A program made the position numbers and the translations under genes. Source: Azospirillum picis (GTDB lineage: Bacteria > Pseudomonadota > Alphaproteobacteria > Azospirillales > Azospirillaceae). Taken from it: 64,000 nucleotides of DNA. The stretch covers positions 329,391-393,390 of the forward strand of contig NZ_JAGINO010000004.1 in assembly GCF_017876115.1 (NCBI RefSeq). Reading direction: 5' to 3'. This document shows, one piece after another, positions 26,029-34,494 of this stretch. Within the stretch, counting starts at the first letter, position 1. Every line of letters starts with the position of its first letter. The notes beneath the pieces were generated by a model, which was not told where the DNA came from, did no database searches, and worked only from the letters and a program-made list of their open reading frames with translations.

Positions 26029-27145
26029 GCGGCGCCTCGTGGTCCGCCTCATCGCCAGTCTCCAGCATCTCCCATCCGAGCGGCTCGCCGCGGCGCAGCG
26101 GCCGTGCGGCCCTGCGCCCGACGACCGCGGGCAGGTGCTTGGGCGCAAGACCGAAGCCGGGGCGGATGGAACGGACGTTGGCGCTGGTCAGCCTCTCCCC
26201 CGCCGCGATGTCGGCGACGACGTAGAGCGAGCGGCGATAGTCGCGGCCGCCGGCTTCGCTGGGCTTCACCGCATAGTCCACCCGTCCGATCGCCGCCGTG
26301 GCAGTGCGCACCCCGTCCGCCATCGCCCGGAACTCGGCGGGCTCCAAGGAAAACGCGCTGTCGACACCGCCATCGGCACGGGACAGGGTGAAATGCTTCT
26401 CGATGATCGACGCCCCCATCACTGCCGCCGCGACCGGCACCGCGATGCCCTGGCTGTGGTCCGACAGGCCTGCGACGACACCGAACGCGTCGGCGAGGTG
26501 AGGAATGGTCTTCAGGTTGCACTCCTCGGCCGGGGCCGGGTAGCCGCTGACGCAGTGCAGCAGGGCGACCGGCACCTCCCCGACGACACCGATCGCCTCC
26601 TCGATCTCGGCGAGCGTCGCCAGCCCGGTCGACAGGATCAGCGGCCGGCCCGACCGCGCGGCGCGGCGGATCAGCGGCAGGTCGATCAGTTCGAACGACG
26701 CGATCTTGAAGGCCGGAGCGTCCAGCCTCTCCAGCAGGTCGACCGCGGTCTCGTCGAAGGGAGAGCTGAAGATGGTCAGTCCAAGAGACCGCGCCCGCTC
26801 GAACAACGGCTCGTGCCACTCCCAGGGGGTGTGCGCCTCGCGGTAGAGGTCATGCAGCGTGCGCCCTTCCCACAGCCCGCCCTCCAGCCGGAAGCCGGGG
26901 CCGTCGTGGGCGATCGTGATGGTGTCGGCGGTATAGGTCTGCAGCTTCACGGCGTCGGCACCGGCCTCCTTCGCCGCCTCCACCAGTGCCAGCGCCCGAC
27001 CGAGGTCGCCCTTGTGGTTCCCCGACATCTCGGCGATCAGGTAGGGCGGGTGACCGGGCCCGATCGGGCGGCCGGCGATGACGAGGGGCGGACGGGCGCA
27101 CGTCGGGCGGACGGAACCGGGCGGAGCAGGCTTGGCGTTCGGCAC
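26021..27145 (-). CDS. pseI: Pseudaminic acid synthase, NeuB family
   Basis: 374 residues if started at the GTG at 27145; a TTG at 27202 is also in frame but lies within a palindrome and has no ribosome site. The NeuB barrel is complete (YLIAEMSGNHKGDL, AGADAVKLQTYT, FSSPFDETAVDLLE, FKIASFELID, LSTGLATLAEI, LLHCVSGYPAP, LSDHSQGI, EKHFTLSRADGGVDSAFSL), followed by a SAF domain (RSLYVVADIAAGERLT, RPGFGLAPK). The motifs fit PseI, which condenses phosphoenolpyruvate with 6-deoxy-AltdiNAc to pseudaminic acid, better than sialic acid synthase. PseB, PseC, PseG and PseH are not in the window. Confidence 0.88.
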   Translation of the reverse strand: MPNAKPAPPGSVRPTCARPPLVIAGRPIGPGHPPYLIAEMSGNHKGDLGRALALVEAAKEAGADAVKLQTYTADTITIAHDGPGFRLEGGLWEGRTLHDLYREAHTPWEWHEPLFERARSLGLTIFSSPFDETAVDLLERLDAPAFKIASFELIDLPLIRRAARSGRPLILSTGLATLAEIEEAIGVVGEVPVALLHCVSGYPAPAEECNLKTIPHLADAFGVVAGLSDHSQGIAVPVAAAVMGASIIEKHFTLSRADGGVDSAFSLEPAEFRAMADGVRTATAAIGRVDYAVKPSEAGGRDYRRSLYVVADIAAGERLTSANVRSIRPGFGLAPKHLPAVVGRRAARPLRRGEPLGWEMLETGDEADHEAPHG

Positions 27146-27197
27146 GGGCGGTGTTCCGAAGGAGGATGGGCGGCTCGACAGCCTGGAGCGTGATCGC

Positions 27198-27217
27198 TTC
27201 AAGCGGTATCGCTTGAA
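27198..27217. repeat. 20-bp palindrome upstream of pseI
   Basis: TTCAAGCG-GTAT-CGCTTGAA: perfect 8-bp arms with a 4-base centre, between the glycosyltransferase stop and pseI. It could be an operator, or a REP-like intergenic element that shapes the polycistronic mRNA. Confidence 0.5.
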
Positions 27218-27288
27218 ACGTGACTCGCACGGACGATTCTAGCCCGTCATGAAGACGGGAAGGAAGGCCAATCGCGCCGACCGCCGGC

Positions 27289-28884
27289 TCAACCGCCTCG
27301 CTGGCCGCGCAGGATCGTCCGGACCTCCTCGCCATAAGCCAGGAGGCGCTCGACGCAGCGGCGGCGGTCGCCGACCTCCGCGAAACGGGAACGCGCCGCA
27401 GCCTCCGCAGCCTCTGCTCCCGCTGCGCCGGCGTTGGCGAGGGCGACGGCCCGCTCCACATAGGCGGTGCGGTCGGCAACGCAGAAGGACGGTCCCGACA
27501 CGCTGGCGCCATCCCCCCAATCATAGGTGACCACCGGCACCCCTTCGGCCAGGGCGAAGGCGGCCCCGCCCCCGCCGCCCTGGCGCGGCGGATTCAGGAA
27601 GACCCGGCATCGCCGGTAGAGCGCACGGATGTCGCCGACATGCCCGAGACAGCGCATGCGCCCGTGGTTGCGCGCCTTGGCCAGCCGCGCCGGCAGGTCC
27701 ACGACCTCGCCTGCGAAAACAAGGCCCGCGTCGGGACAGCGGTCCAGGATGTCGTCGAACAACGACAACACCTCGCCCGTCACCTCGTGGTCCAGGCGGG
27801 TGCCGACCACCGCAAACAGGATGGTGCCTTCGGCGAATCCGGTTTCGATCCGGTCCCCGTCGGATGGCGGCAGGGTGTAGCCGAAGGTGAAGGGACGGAA
27901 CCGCCGGGCAAAGGGCTCACGGTAGAGCGCCGGGATCGACGCCGTATGATCCCGCTCGTCGAAACCGAGCACGACCGGTGCCAGCGACAGGGTGACGCCG
28001 GAACTGGTCGGCAGGCAGAGCACCGGCCGGGCCGCCGCGTCGGCGAACAGGTCGGCGACGATGTTCGAGCCTCCGAAGGCCAGGATGAGATCCGGGTCGT
28101 AACCGTCTATGGCCTCGACGATCAGGCTCAGCTTGTCCCTGTTGAAGGCGCGGCCGGTGAAGGAGGCGACCTTGACCTGCCTGCCGAGCATCCGCATGGC
28201 GAAGACGCCCTCCATGTCCTCCACCACCTCCGCGACCATCGGCGGTATGAACAGGTTCTCAACCTGGCCTGGCAATCCATTGACGTTGATGATGGCGACG
28301 TCCAGCCCGAAATCGTCCTGCAGGCGGGCGGCATAGTCGAAGCAGTCGCGGGTCGGCTGGTGCCCCCGGTTGGTGAACTGGTTGGTGACCACGGCGACGC
28401 GGCGGATCGGTCCGTCGCGCAGTGGGGCCGCCGCCGGCGCCAGCCGCCAGGACCGCGTGGTCCGGCGAACCAGCGCGGTGTAATAGCGGAAAAGGTCGCA
28501 GGGAACGAAGCTGGCCAGCTTTTCCCCACCGGCGATGCCGAGGAAAAGCTGGCGCGACAGGCACCAGTGGACATAGTGCATCTGCGCCGGATCGACCGCC
28601 TCGCCGCCCAGCAGCAGATAGTGCAGGATGCGCTCGTAGTGATAGAGGTCGCCGGTCAGCAGGAACAGGACCGAGCGCAACCGGATGGTGTCCCCGATGG
28701 GAGCATCCGCCTCCAAACGCTCCGCCAGGGCGAGCCGACCCTCAAGGCCGATGCCACGCCGAAGCTCGTCGCACAAAGCGGAAAAACGCTCGATCTTTCC
28801 GGCATCGAACTGGCTGTCGCCGAGGTAGGCCAGCAGGGCGGCAACGGCCTCGCCGGCATGGTCCGGCGGTTCGATGAGCGGCAT
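27289..28884 (-). CDS. Glycosyltransferase, probably in flagellin modification
   Basis: 531 residues from the ATG at 28884, with AGAGG eight bases upstream. The N-terminal 170 residues are helical and unrecognised. From about residue 175 a GT-B-like fold is suggested: VAVVTNQFTNRGHQPTRDCF, ILAFGGSNIVADL, then the family-1-type acceptor/donor half with TILFAVVGTRLDHEVTGEVL, GHVGDIRALYRRCRVFLNPPR and FALAEGVPVVTYDWGDG. A donor-binding E-x7-E is not evident. It is the first gene of the operon that ends at flagellin, so it probably adds or extends the flagellar glycan. Substrate unknown. Confidence 0.7.
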   Translation of the reverse strand: MPLIEPPDHAGEAVAALLAYLGDSQFDAGKIERFSALCDELRRGIGLEGRLALAERLEADAPIGDTIRLRSVLFLLTGDLYHYERILHYLLLGGEAVDPAQMHYVHWCLSRQLFLGIAGGEKLASFVPCDLFRYYTALVRRTTRSWRLAPAAAPLRDGPIRRVAVVTNQFTNRGHQPTRDCFDYAARLQDDFGLDVAIINVNGLPGQVENLFIPPMVAEVVEDMEGVFAMRMLGRQVKVASFTGRAFNRDKLSLIVEAIDGYDPDLILAFGGSNIVADLFADAAARPVLCLPTSSGVTLSLAPVVLGFDERDHTASIPALYREPFARRFRPFTFGYTLPPSDGDRIETGFAEGTILFAVVGTRLDHEVTGEVLSLFDDILDRCPDAGLVFAGEVVDLPARLAKARNHGRMRCLGHVGDIRALYRRCRVFLNPPRQGGGGGAAFALAEGVPVVTYDWGDGASVSGPSFCVADRTAYVERAVALANAGAAGAEAAEAAARSRFAEVGDRRRCVERLLAYGEEVRTILRGQRGG

Positions 28885-28951
28885 GGCTGGACCTCTCGTT
28901 CGGGCTTTGCCCGGCTGGGCGGGCTTGGTCGCTGTGTAACGCCGGCCGTGC

Positions 28952-28990
28952 CCCGGGTGCAAGCCGGGAGCGGAACGGCTTGCACCCGGG
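28952..28990. repeat. Perfect 15-bp inverted repeat
   Basis: CCCGGGTGCAAGCCG and its exact complement CGGCTTGCACCCGGG with a 9-base loop. It lies between the pentapeptide-repeat gene and the glycosyltransferase operon. There is no T-run on either side, so it is an unusually strong hairpin of unknown role, perhaps a Rho-assisted terminator after the pentapeptide gene or an operator. Confidence 0.6.
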
Positions 28991-29163
28991 ACTGCCGGCC
29001 CGGTCGGCCTGGCTGGCCCGGTGACCGGGTGGCTCGATAGCGCCGTGGCCGAACTCGACAGGCAGTCCGACGCCGCCAGCGACACCGCGCCCGAGGTCGG
29101 TGACCTGGCAGGCGTTCTGGTGGCGGCGCGGCGCGTCGCCGACCGTGCGGCGGGCGATGGCGC

Positions 29164-30459
29164 CTACAGCTTCAGCCCGGCGACTCCATCCAGGATCGCC
29201 CCCTCCAGCAGGGCGCGCCGCTCCAGCTTGGCACCGAACAGCTTGGCGCCGCTGAGGTCGGTTCTGGTCAGATCGCAGCCGCGCAGGTTGGCAAAGGACA
29301 GATCCGCGCCGTTCAGCTTCACCGCCCGCAGGCAGGCACCGCTGAGGTCGGCATACCGGAACTTGGCGCCCGACAGGTCGGCAGGACGGGACCGCTGCTC
29401 GTCGAACACCAGCGGCCGCAGATTGACGTTGCGCAGATCGGCGTTGTTCAGCTTCGCCTGTCTCAGGCTGATGCCACGCAGGTCGCCGTCGGCCAGCTTC
29501 GCTCCGCGGAGGTCCGACTGGTCCAGCACCGCGGCCTGAAGCTGAACCCCGGTCAGGTCGAGGCCGTAAAGCGTTGCACCCAGCGCCCGCAGCATGGTCA
29601 GGCAGCCGTGCGCCAGCGACGGGGCGTGGCGCAGGTCAAATCCCGATAGATCGAGCATCGCCCCCTGCGTCCCGTTCGACCCGACCCAGGCGATGTGATC
29701 GGCCAGCAGGTCGTCCAGCGATCTCCCCAGTTCGGCGACGACGCGGCCCACCGGCTTGTCGGTGAGCGCCTCGTCCATGTCCGCCTCGGTCAGGTCGGTC
29801 ATCACCATGGTGGCGCCGGTCAGCACCGCCCCGCGCAGGCAGGCACCGCGCAGGTCGGCACCTGACAGGTCGGCCCCTTCCATGTTGGAGCCCGTGAAGT
29901 TGGCGCCGCGCATGGTCGCCCGCACCATCTTGCAGCCCCGCAGCACCGCATCGGAAAAATCGGTGTGAATCGCCATGATGCCCGACAGCCGGGCATTGGT
30001 CAGGTTGGCCCCCGACAGGTCGGCACCGTCGGCCTCTGCCGGATTGCCGTCGATCTGCACCATATGCAGATGGCCGGACCGGTCCTTCTCCGCCAGGGAG
30101 CCGTCGCGCAGATCAGCCTCGAACAGGTTGGCGCCGACCAGGATCGCACCGCGCAGGCAGGCTCCCCGCAGGTCGGCCTTGATCAGGCTGGCCCCATCGA
30201 AGTTGGCCTGCCTCAGGTCCGCGACGAAGAAGGCGGCGCAATCCAGGCGCGCGCCGGCCAGATTCGCCCCGCGCAGGCAGGCGCCGACAAAGTCGGCATG
30301 CGCCAGATCCCGCCCCGACAGGTCCAGTCCGGACAGGTCGCAGAAGGAAAGGTTGGCACGTGCCCCACCGATCCGGGCGTTGCGGAACATCTCGTGCCGC
30401 CGCACCATCAAGTCCAGTTGCGACTGATCGAGGCGCTTGAGCGCACGAGCCTGTACCAT
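29164..30459 (-). CDS. Pentapeptide-repeat protein
   Basis: 431 residues from the ATG at 30459. Nearly the whole length, apart from a gap at about 235-275, consists of A(D/N)LxX repeats, for example ANLSFCDLSGLDLSGRDLAH and ADLSGADLRGACLRGAVLTG. These should form two right-handed quadrilateral beta-helix segments joined by an alpha-helical stretch (GRVVAELGRSLDDLLADHIA). No signal peptide or enzymatic domain is visible. It may share a transcript with the hybrid kinase ending 60 bases upstream. Some pentapeptide proteins mimic DNA and bind gyrase, but that cannot be assumed here. Confidence 0.9.
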   Translation of the reverse strand: MVQARALKRLDQSQLDLMVRRHEMFRNARIGGARANLSFCDLSGLDLSGRDLAHADFVGACLRGANLAGARLDCAAFFVADLRQANFDGASLIKADLRGACLRGAILVGANLFEADLRDGSLAEKDRSGHLHMVQIDGNPAEADGADLSGANLTNARLSGIMAIHTDFSDAVLRGCKMVRATMRGANFTGSNMEGADLSGADLRGACLRGAVLTGATMVMTDLTEADMDEALTDKPVGRVVAELGRSLDDLLADHIAWVGSNGTQGAMLDLSGFDLRHAPSLAHGCLTMLRALGATLYGLDLTGVQLQAAVLDQSDLRGAKLADGDLRGISLRQAKLNNADLRNVNLRPLVFDEQRSRPADLSGAKFRYADLSGACLRAVKLNGADLSFANLRGCDLTRTDLSGAKLFGAKLERRALLEGAILDGVAGLKL

Positions 30460-30519
30460 CGGATCCTGTCTCCCTTCCCCGCGACAGCATTGCATGGCCA
30501 CGCTTCAGAAAGGGTTAAT

Positions 30520-32865
30520 TCAGGCGACCTGCTGGGTTTCGCAGGCCTTCTCGTCCGCAACGCCCGTGGACGGCTCGGACAAGATCGCCGTGATGGCGTC
30601 GCGCAGATCATCCGGGGTCACCGGCTTGTGCAGCAGCCGGCATCCCGTGGCGACCGCGTCGCGGATCCGCTCCGGCGCCGTGTCGCCGGTCAGGATCAGG
30701 CCGGGAACCGCCCTCCCCAGCAACTCTCCAACCTGCCCCACCGTCTGGACGCCGGTCAGGCGGCCCGGAAGCCGGAAATCGCTGACCACCATGTCCGGCT
30801 CCCGCCTGTCCCGGCTGCCAACAACCGCCAGCGCGTTCTCCCCGTCGACCGCCTCCATCACGCTGTGTCCCCAGCTTTCCAGCAGCAGCCGCAAGGCGTC
30901 GCGCTGGACTGGATCATCCTCCACCACCAGGATCAGCCGGCCGCCGACCGGTGCCGGCGCGCTGGCGGCCGGGGCGGCGGGAACCGGCCCTTCGATGCCG
31001 ACCACCGGCACATGGACGGCGAAGACCGATCCGCGTCCCGGGCGCGAGCGCACCTCCACCGCATGCCCCAGCAGCGCCGCCTTGCGCCTCACCTTGGCCA
31101 GGCCCAGGCCCAGGCCGTGCCGCCGGTCACGCTCGGGGTTGCCGAGTTGGACAAAGTCCTCGAAGATGTTGTCGAGCTGTTCGGCCGGGATCCCGGGACC
31201 GGTATCCCACACCTCGATGCGCAGCCATTGGCCGCGCCGCCGGCAGCCGAGCATGATGCGCCCGGACTCCGTGAAGCGGATGGCGTTGCGCACGAGGTCA
31301 CCCAGCATCCGGTTCAGCAGAGTGCGGTCCGTGCGGATCACCATCCGGCAGGGCACGGCGGTGAGCACCAGTCCCTTTTCCGCTGCCGAGGACCGGAATT
31401 CGGCCAGCAAATCATCAAGCACCGGCGCGACCGGGACGTCGGCCAACTGGGGCCGCACCACGCCCGCGTCAAGCGTTGCGACCTCCAGCAGGGCGTGCAG
31501 GAGTTTTTCGCCGGCGTCGAGCGCCTCGCCCATCTTCTCGGCGATGGAGCGATCGCGGGACTCGGAAAGCCGCTCCATCAGGATGTGATGGAACAGGCGA
31601 AGCGCCTGGAACGGCTGCCTCAGGTCATGGTTCGCCGCGGACAGGAACCGGCCTTTCGCCTGGTTGGCCCTCTCCTTTTCCTCAAGGGCCCTGCTCAGCT
31701 TGACGTTGGCGGCGCTCAGCGCCGCCGTCCGGTCCGCCACCCGCTGCTCAAGCCGTGCGTTCGCATCGGTCAACGCGCGACGGACCGCCGCTTCCCGCCG
31801 CAGGCCGCGCATGCCCAGCAGCGCGAGCCCGGCCAGCGTAGCGACGCCCACGAGCATCGCCAGGATGCCCCGCTCCAGCCGGACGTGCCAGGAGGCCAGT
31901 GCATCGGACTGCGGCACCGACACGGCGGCCAGCAGCGGAATTCCCTGCATCCGCACCAGTGCCAGCACCGCGGAGGCCCCTGTGCCGCCCCAGCCGGCGA
32001 TCGTCCGCTCCTCCCCCTCCGCCAGCGTGGGCACGACACCGAGTGAGGACGGGCCTGAGCCGGCGAGCCTCAGCCCGTCCGGACCATAGAGGCCGACCGT
32101 CCGGCCATGCTCGCTGTCGAACACGTCCAGGAATGGCGTCAACTCCGACATCGGCACCGCGGCCAGGACGGTCCCATCCAACGCGCCGGCGGCGGTGTGG
32201 ATGCGTCGCAGCAGGAGAAGTGACGGCTGCCCGGACATGTGCCCGGACAGAACCTGGATGGATCGCTTTTCGGCCGCCTGGAGCCCGGCGCCGGAGGCCG
32301 AAGGCGCCGGAAATGGGCGCCCGGCCGACGGCGGCTCGGGCGGACCGGACCGGAACTGTCCCCGGGGGTCGTTGCCACCGTCGAAACCGACCGCCGGACC
32401 GAAGCGGACCGCCCCGCCCGCATCGAAAAGGGTCAGCCGGCCGAAGCGCTCGACGAGCATGGCCTCGTCCAGGCTGCGATCGGTCCAGGACTGCAGCCCG
32501 CGGCCATCCATGCGGTCGGCGATGCGCACGAGCAATCCCGTGCTGCGCTCCAGCACCGACCGGGCATGCCCGTTGAGGAGGGCTGCCGCCTGCCGGACAT
32601 CGCGGGCGGCGCGTTCCAACGTTTCTTGGTAGTCCAGAATGGTGACGGTCGCCCACGACCCGGTTCCCAGCAGGCCCAGCACGATGAAAACAGTGGCGAG
32701 CATCGGCTTCGATGCCGGCGTGGCGCCTGGCAGATCCGCGGCGCTCGGAAGGCGAAGCAGGTTCTTGAACCGAAACGTGGACGGGAGCCCTTTGAACCGC
32801 GTCGACACCGCTTCAGCCCGGAAAGGAGGAAACGGGCAGGCCGGCGGCCCCGGCAGACCGAGCAT
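30520..32865 (-). CDS. Hybrid sensor histidine kinase/response regulator
   Basis: 781 residues: a membrane segment at about 55-76, a periplasmic sensing region to about 325, a second membrane segment (ILAMLVGVATLAGLALLGM), a coiled coil, the HisKA domain with phosphorylated His near 414 (SAANHDLRQPFQALRLF), an ATPase domain (DLVRNAIRFT, DTGPGIP, GLGLGLAKV) and a C-terminal receiver (LVVEDDPVQ, phospho-acceptor Asp in VVSDFRLPG, LTGDT, HKPV). The signal is unknown. No separate output regulator is adjacent, so phosphorelay to another protein or receiver-controlled kinase activity is likely. The start at 32865 lacks a good ribosome site; a GTG 19 codons in (VSTRFKGL) is an alternative. Confidence 0.9.
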   Translation of the reverse strand: MLGLPGPPACPFPPFRAEAVSTRFKGLPSTFRFKNLLRLPSAADLPGATPASKPMLATVFIVLGLLGTGSWATVTILDYQETLERAARDVRQAAALLNGHARSVLERSTGLLVRIADRMDGRGLQSWTDRSLDEAMLVERFGRLTLFDAGGAVRFGPAVGFDGGNDPRGQFRSGPPEPPSAGRPFPAPSASGAGLQAAEKRSIQVLSGHMSGQPSLLLLRRIHTAAGALDGTVLAAVPMSELTPFLDVFDSEHGRTVGLYGPDGLRLAGSGPSSLGVVPTLAEGEERTIAGWGGTGASAVLALVRMQGIPLLAAVSVPQSDALASWHVRLERGILAMLVGVATLAGLALLGMRGLRREAAVRRALTDANARLEQRVADRTAALSAANVKLSRALEEKERANQAKGRFLSAANHDLRQPFQALRLFHHILMERLSESRDRSIAEKMGEALDAGEKLLHALLEVATLDAGVVRPQLADVPVAPVLDDLLAEFRSSAAEKGLVLTAVPCRMVIRTDRTLLNRMLGDLVRNAIRFTESGRIMLGCRRRGQWLRIEVWDTGPGIPAEQLDNIFEDFVQLGNPERDRRHGLGLGLAKVRRKAALLGHAVEVRSRPGRGSVFAVHVPVVGIEGPVPAAPAASAPAPVGGRLILVVEDDPVQRDALRLLLESWGHSVMEAVDGENALAVVGSRDRREPDMVVSDFRLPGRLTGVQTVGQVGELLGRAVPGLILTGDTAPERIRDAVATGCRLLHKPVTPDDLRDAITAILSEPSTGVADEKACETQQVA

Positions 32866-33814
32866 GCATTGCCGGCGCTAGACAGATGATCATCTGGCAC
32901 AGATCCTCGTTCGACTGCAGCCGGCACACGCATCGGGCAGGGAAGCGGAGTTCACAACGCAAAGCCATCGCCAACGGCCGGCGCTGCCGCCACGATCACC
33001 AGGAACATAAGACAAATCCGCGGCCCGTTTGAATGAGCATGCCGGCAATCGGCACGATGCTATCGGTTCAGGAAGTAAGAGTGTCGATACAGCCAAGCTC
33101 AACTTGTAAAACTGAGATTATCATACGAAGAAATCTCACGCGACACACCTTGGCGTCTATGACTATCATCATAGAGCCTTACCCCTTCGAGGGTCTGAAG
33201 CAGGCCGCTCCCGGGGGAAAGCAGCATCCGCGGCGAGCAATAATAATTGAGTTTTGCGATTTTATATTCTATCAGCAAATTCTTTGCCGTTCCGTGATGA
33301 TCCACACGGAATGATGGTGCCCGAATGGCTGGAAGGTGGACGGTCTCCACCGCGGCCGGCCCGTGAGATGCACGCATCCGATTAGCCGCAAGGCCCGGCA
33401 AGGGCGAGGGCAAGGGCAAGCACGACAAGGCACGCCGCCGCTCGAAGCGGGGGCGTGCTGGTGATGGTTTCGCCAGGGACGATGAGGACCAAGCCGTCTT
33501 CGGCAGGCTAGGTGGCCTTGCCTGCTCACGGGGAATGGGAACCTTCCGGCTGCGGCAGAACGGCAACAACAGCGCCAGGGTCCTGCCGGTCGAAAAGGTG
33601 ATGTCGGGTAGCCGCGCCGCACCGCTTTGCTGGATGCGGACGGACACCCCCCGACCTGCGTGGGCGGCACCGCAGTGACGACGCCCGACGGCAGGTCCGG
33701 GTGGTTTGGTACCGTTTGGAACAAGGCTAAGGCGTCCTTCAGGACGGAAATGGCGAAGAACCGTTTCCTCGTCTCTACGATCATCCCCGCCCTGGCATTC
33801 CCGCCCTGGCGAGC
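32866..33814. other. Long intergenic region, partly AT-rich
   Basis: About 950 bases without a convincing gene. The stretch 33040-33310 is clearly richer in A+T than anything around it. A perfect palindrome CAGATGATCATCTG (32883-32896) lies 18 bases upstream of the kinase start and could be its operator. Open frames in the rest have no ribosome site or family motif. It may mark an old insertion or a complex promoter. Confidence 0.5.
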
Positions 33815-34096
33815 TCAGGCCCGCCCCCCCTCCAGCCCCGGGTTGAGCCGGAACGTGATCGCACGCCCCAGCTTGGATTCCCGCAGAAGGATCTGCTTGG
33901 TTTCCAGCAGCTTGATGGCCCGGTTCACGTTGGGCCGCTGCATGCCCAGGGCATCAGCCAGCTCGGACTGAAGCACCGGGATGGGGCGGTCGAAATGGAG
34001 CCTCCGGCTCAGATAGGTGAACACACGAAGCGCCTCCAGAGTGATCTCTCGGTCGGTCGAAACAGTTCTGGAGAGGACATCATGGTGATGCAGCAT
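33815..34096 (-). CDS. Winged-helix DNA-binding protein, RepL/MarR-like
   Basis: 93 residues from the ATG at 34096, with GAGG close upstream. A winged helix-turn-helix is evident: LEALRVFTYLSRRLHFDRPIP, then LQSELADALGMQRPNVNRAIKLLETKQIL and a wing RESKLGRAITFRLNPG. The spacing and the terminal FRLNP resemble RepL-type plasmid replication proteins and small Crp/MarR-type regulators. It stands alone next to an AT-rich stretch. Whether it regulates transcription or is a relic of a mobile replicon cannot be told. Confidence 0.65.
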   Translation of the reverse strand: MLHHHDVLSRTVSTDREITLEALRVFTYLSRRLHFDRPIPVLQSELADALGMQRPNVNRAIKLLETKQILLRESKLGRAITFRLNPGLEGGRA

Positions 34097-34494
34097 CGCA
34101 GCCTCTATACGCAAGGTTGTCGGGTTCCGGGAGCGACAATCGCAATTGGCGTGGCAACTCGCCGCACCTCCTTCTGCGGAAGGAAGGCGGCGAACTATGT
34201 CCAGGGGCACCGTCCGACATGGTGAACGGGGATGGGCGCCGGCCTTGGATATCCGCCTGCGTCTGTCGCCCCCTCCATCCACACGGGCCGGCGGGGCCGG
34301 CGATTTCAGATGCCCTCAAGCTACAGCACGAATATTGTCCGAGTATGTCTTGCCTATTTCGCGGCTGACATAATTGCTGTCTCCGGAAGCAATATTGGGA
34401 AAAGGGTTTTTCCCGGCACCTGCGAAGGACGGGGAACCGCCCACGAAGCGCCGATGTTGCTGTCCGGACGTATCCGCCCGACGGGAGATCCGCC
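34097..34494. other. Intergenic region between the winged-helix gene and gpmA
   Basis: About 400 bases. It holds a short inverted repeat, GGGAAAA and TTTTCCC, at about 34396-34412. Otherwise nothing was recognised; it should contain the divergent promoters of the two flanking genes. Confidence 0.4.

Noticed and set aside
29164..30459. Regular short repeats that might suggest a CRISPR or minisatellite array
   Set aside because: The repeats have 15-base periodicity, vary in sequence and encode A(D/N)LxX pentapeptides; there are no identical repeats with unique spacers.
29965..32046. A 693-codon plus-strand frame opposite the pentapeptide and kinase genes
   Set aside because: The opposite strand has unmistakable repeats and kinase motifs; the antisense product is Gln/Arg/His-rich nonsense typical of GC-rich DNA.
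33033..33314. A 93-codon frame in the AT-rich stretch
   Set aside because: It has no ribosome site, no recognisable domain and an amino-acid composition that follows the base composition only.
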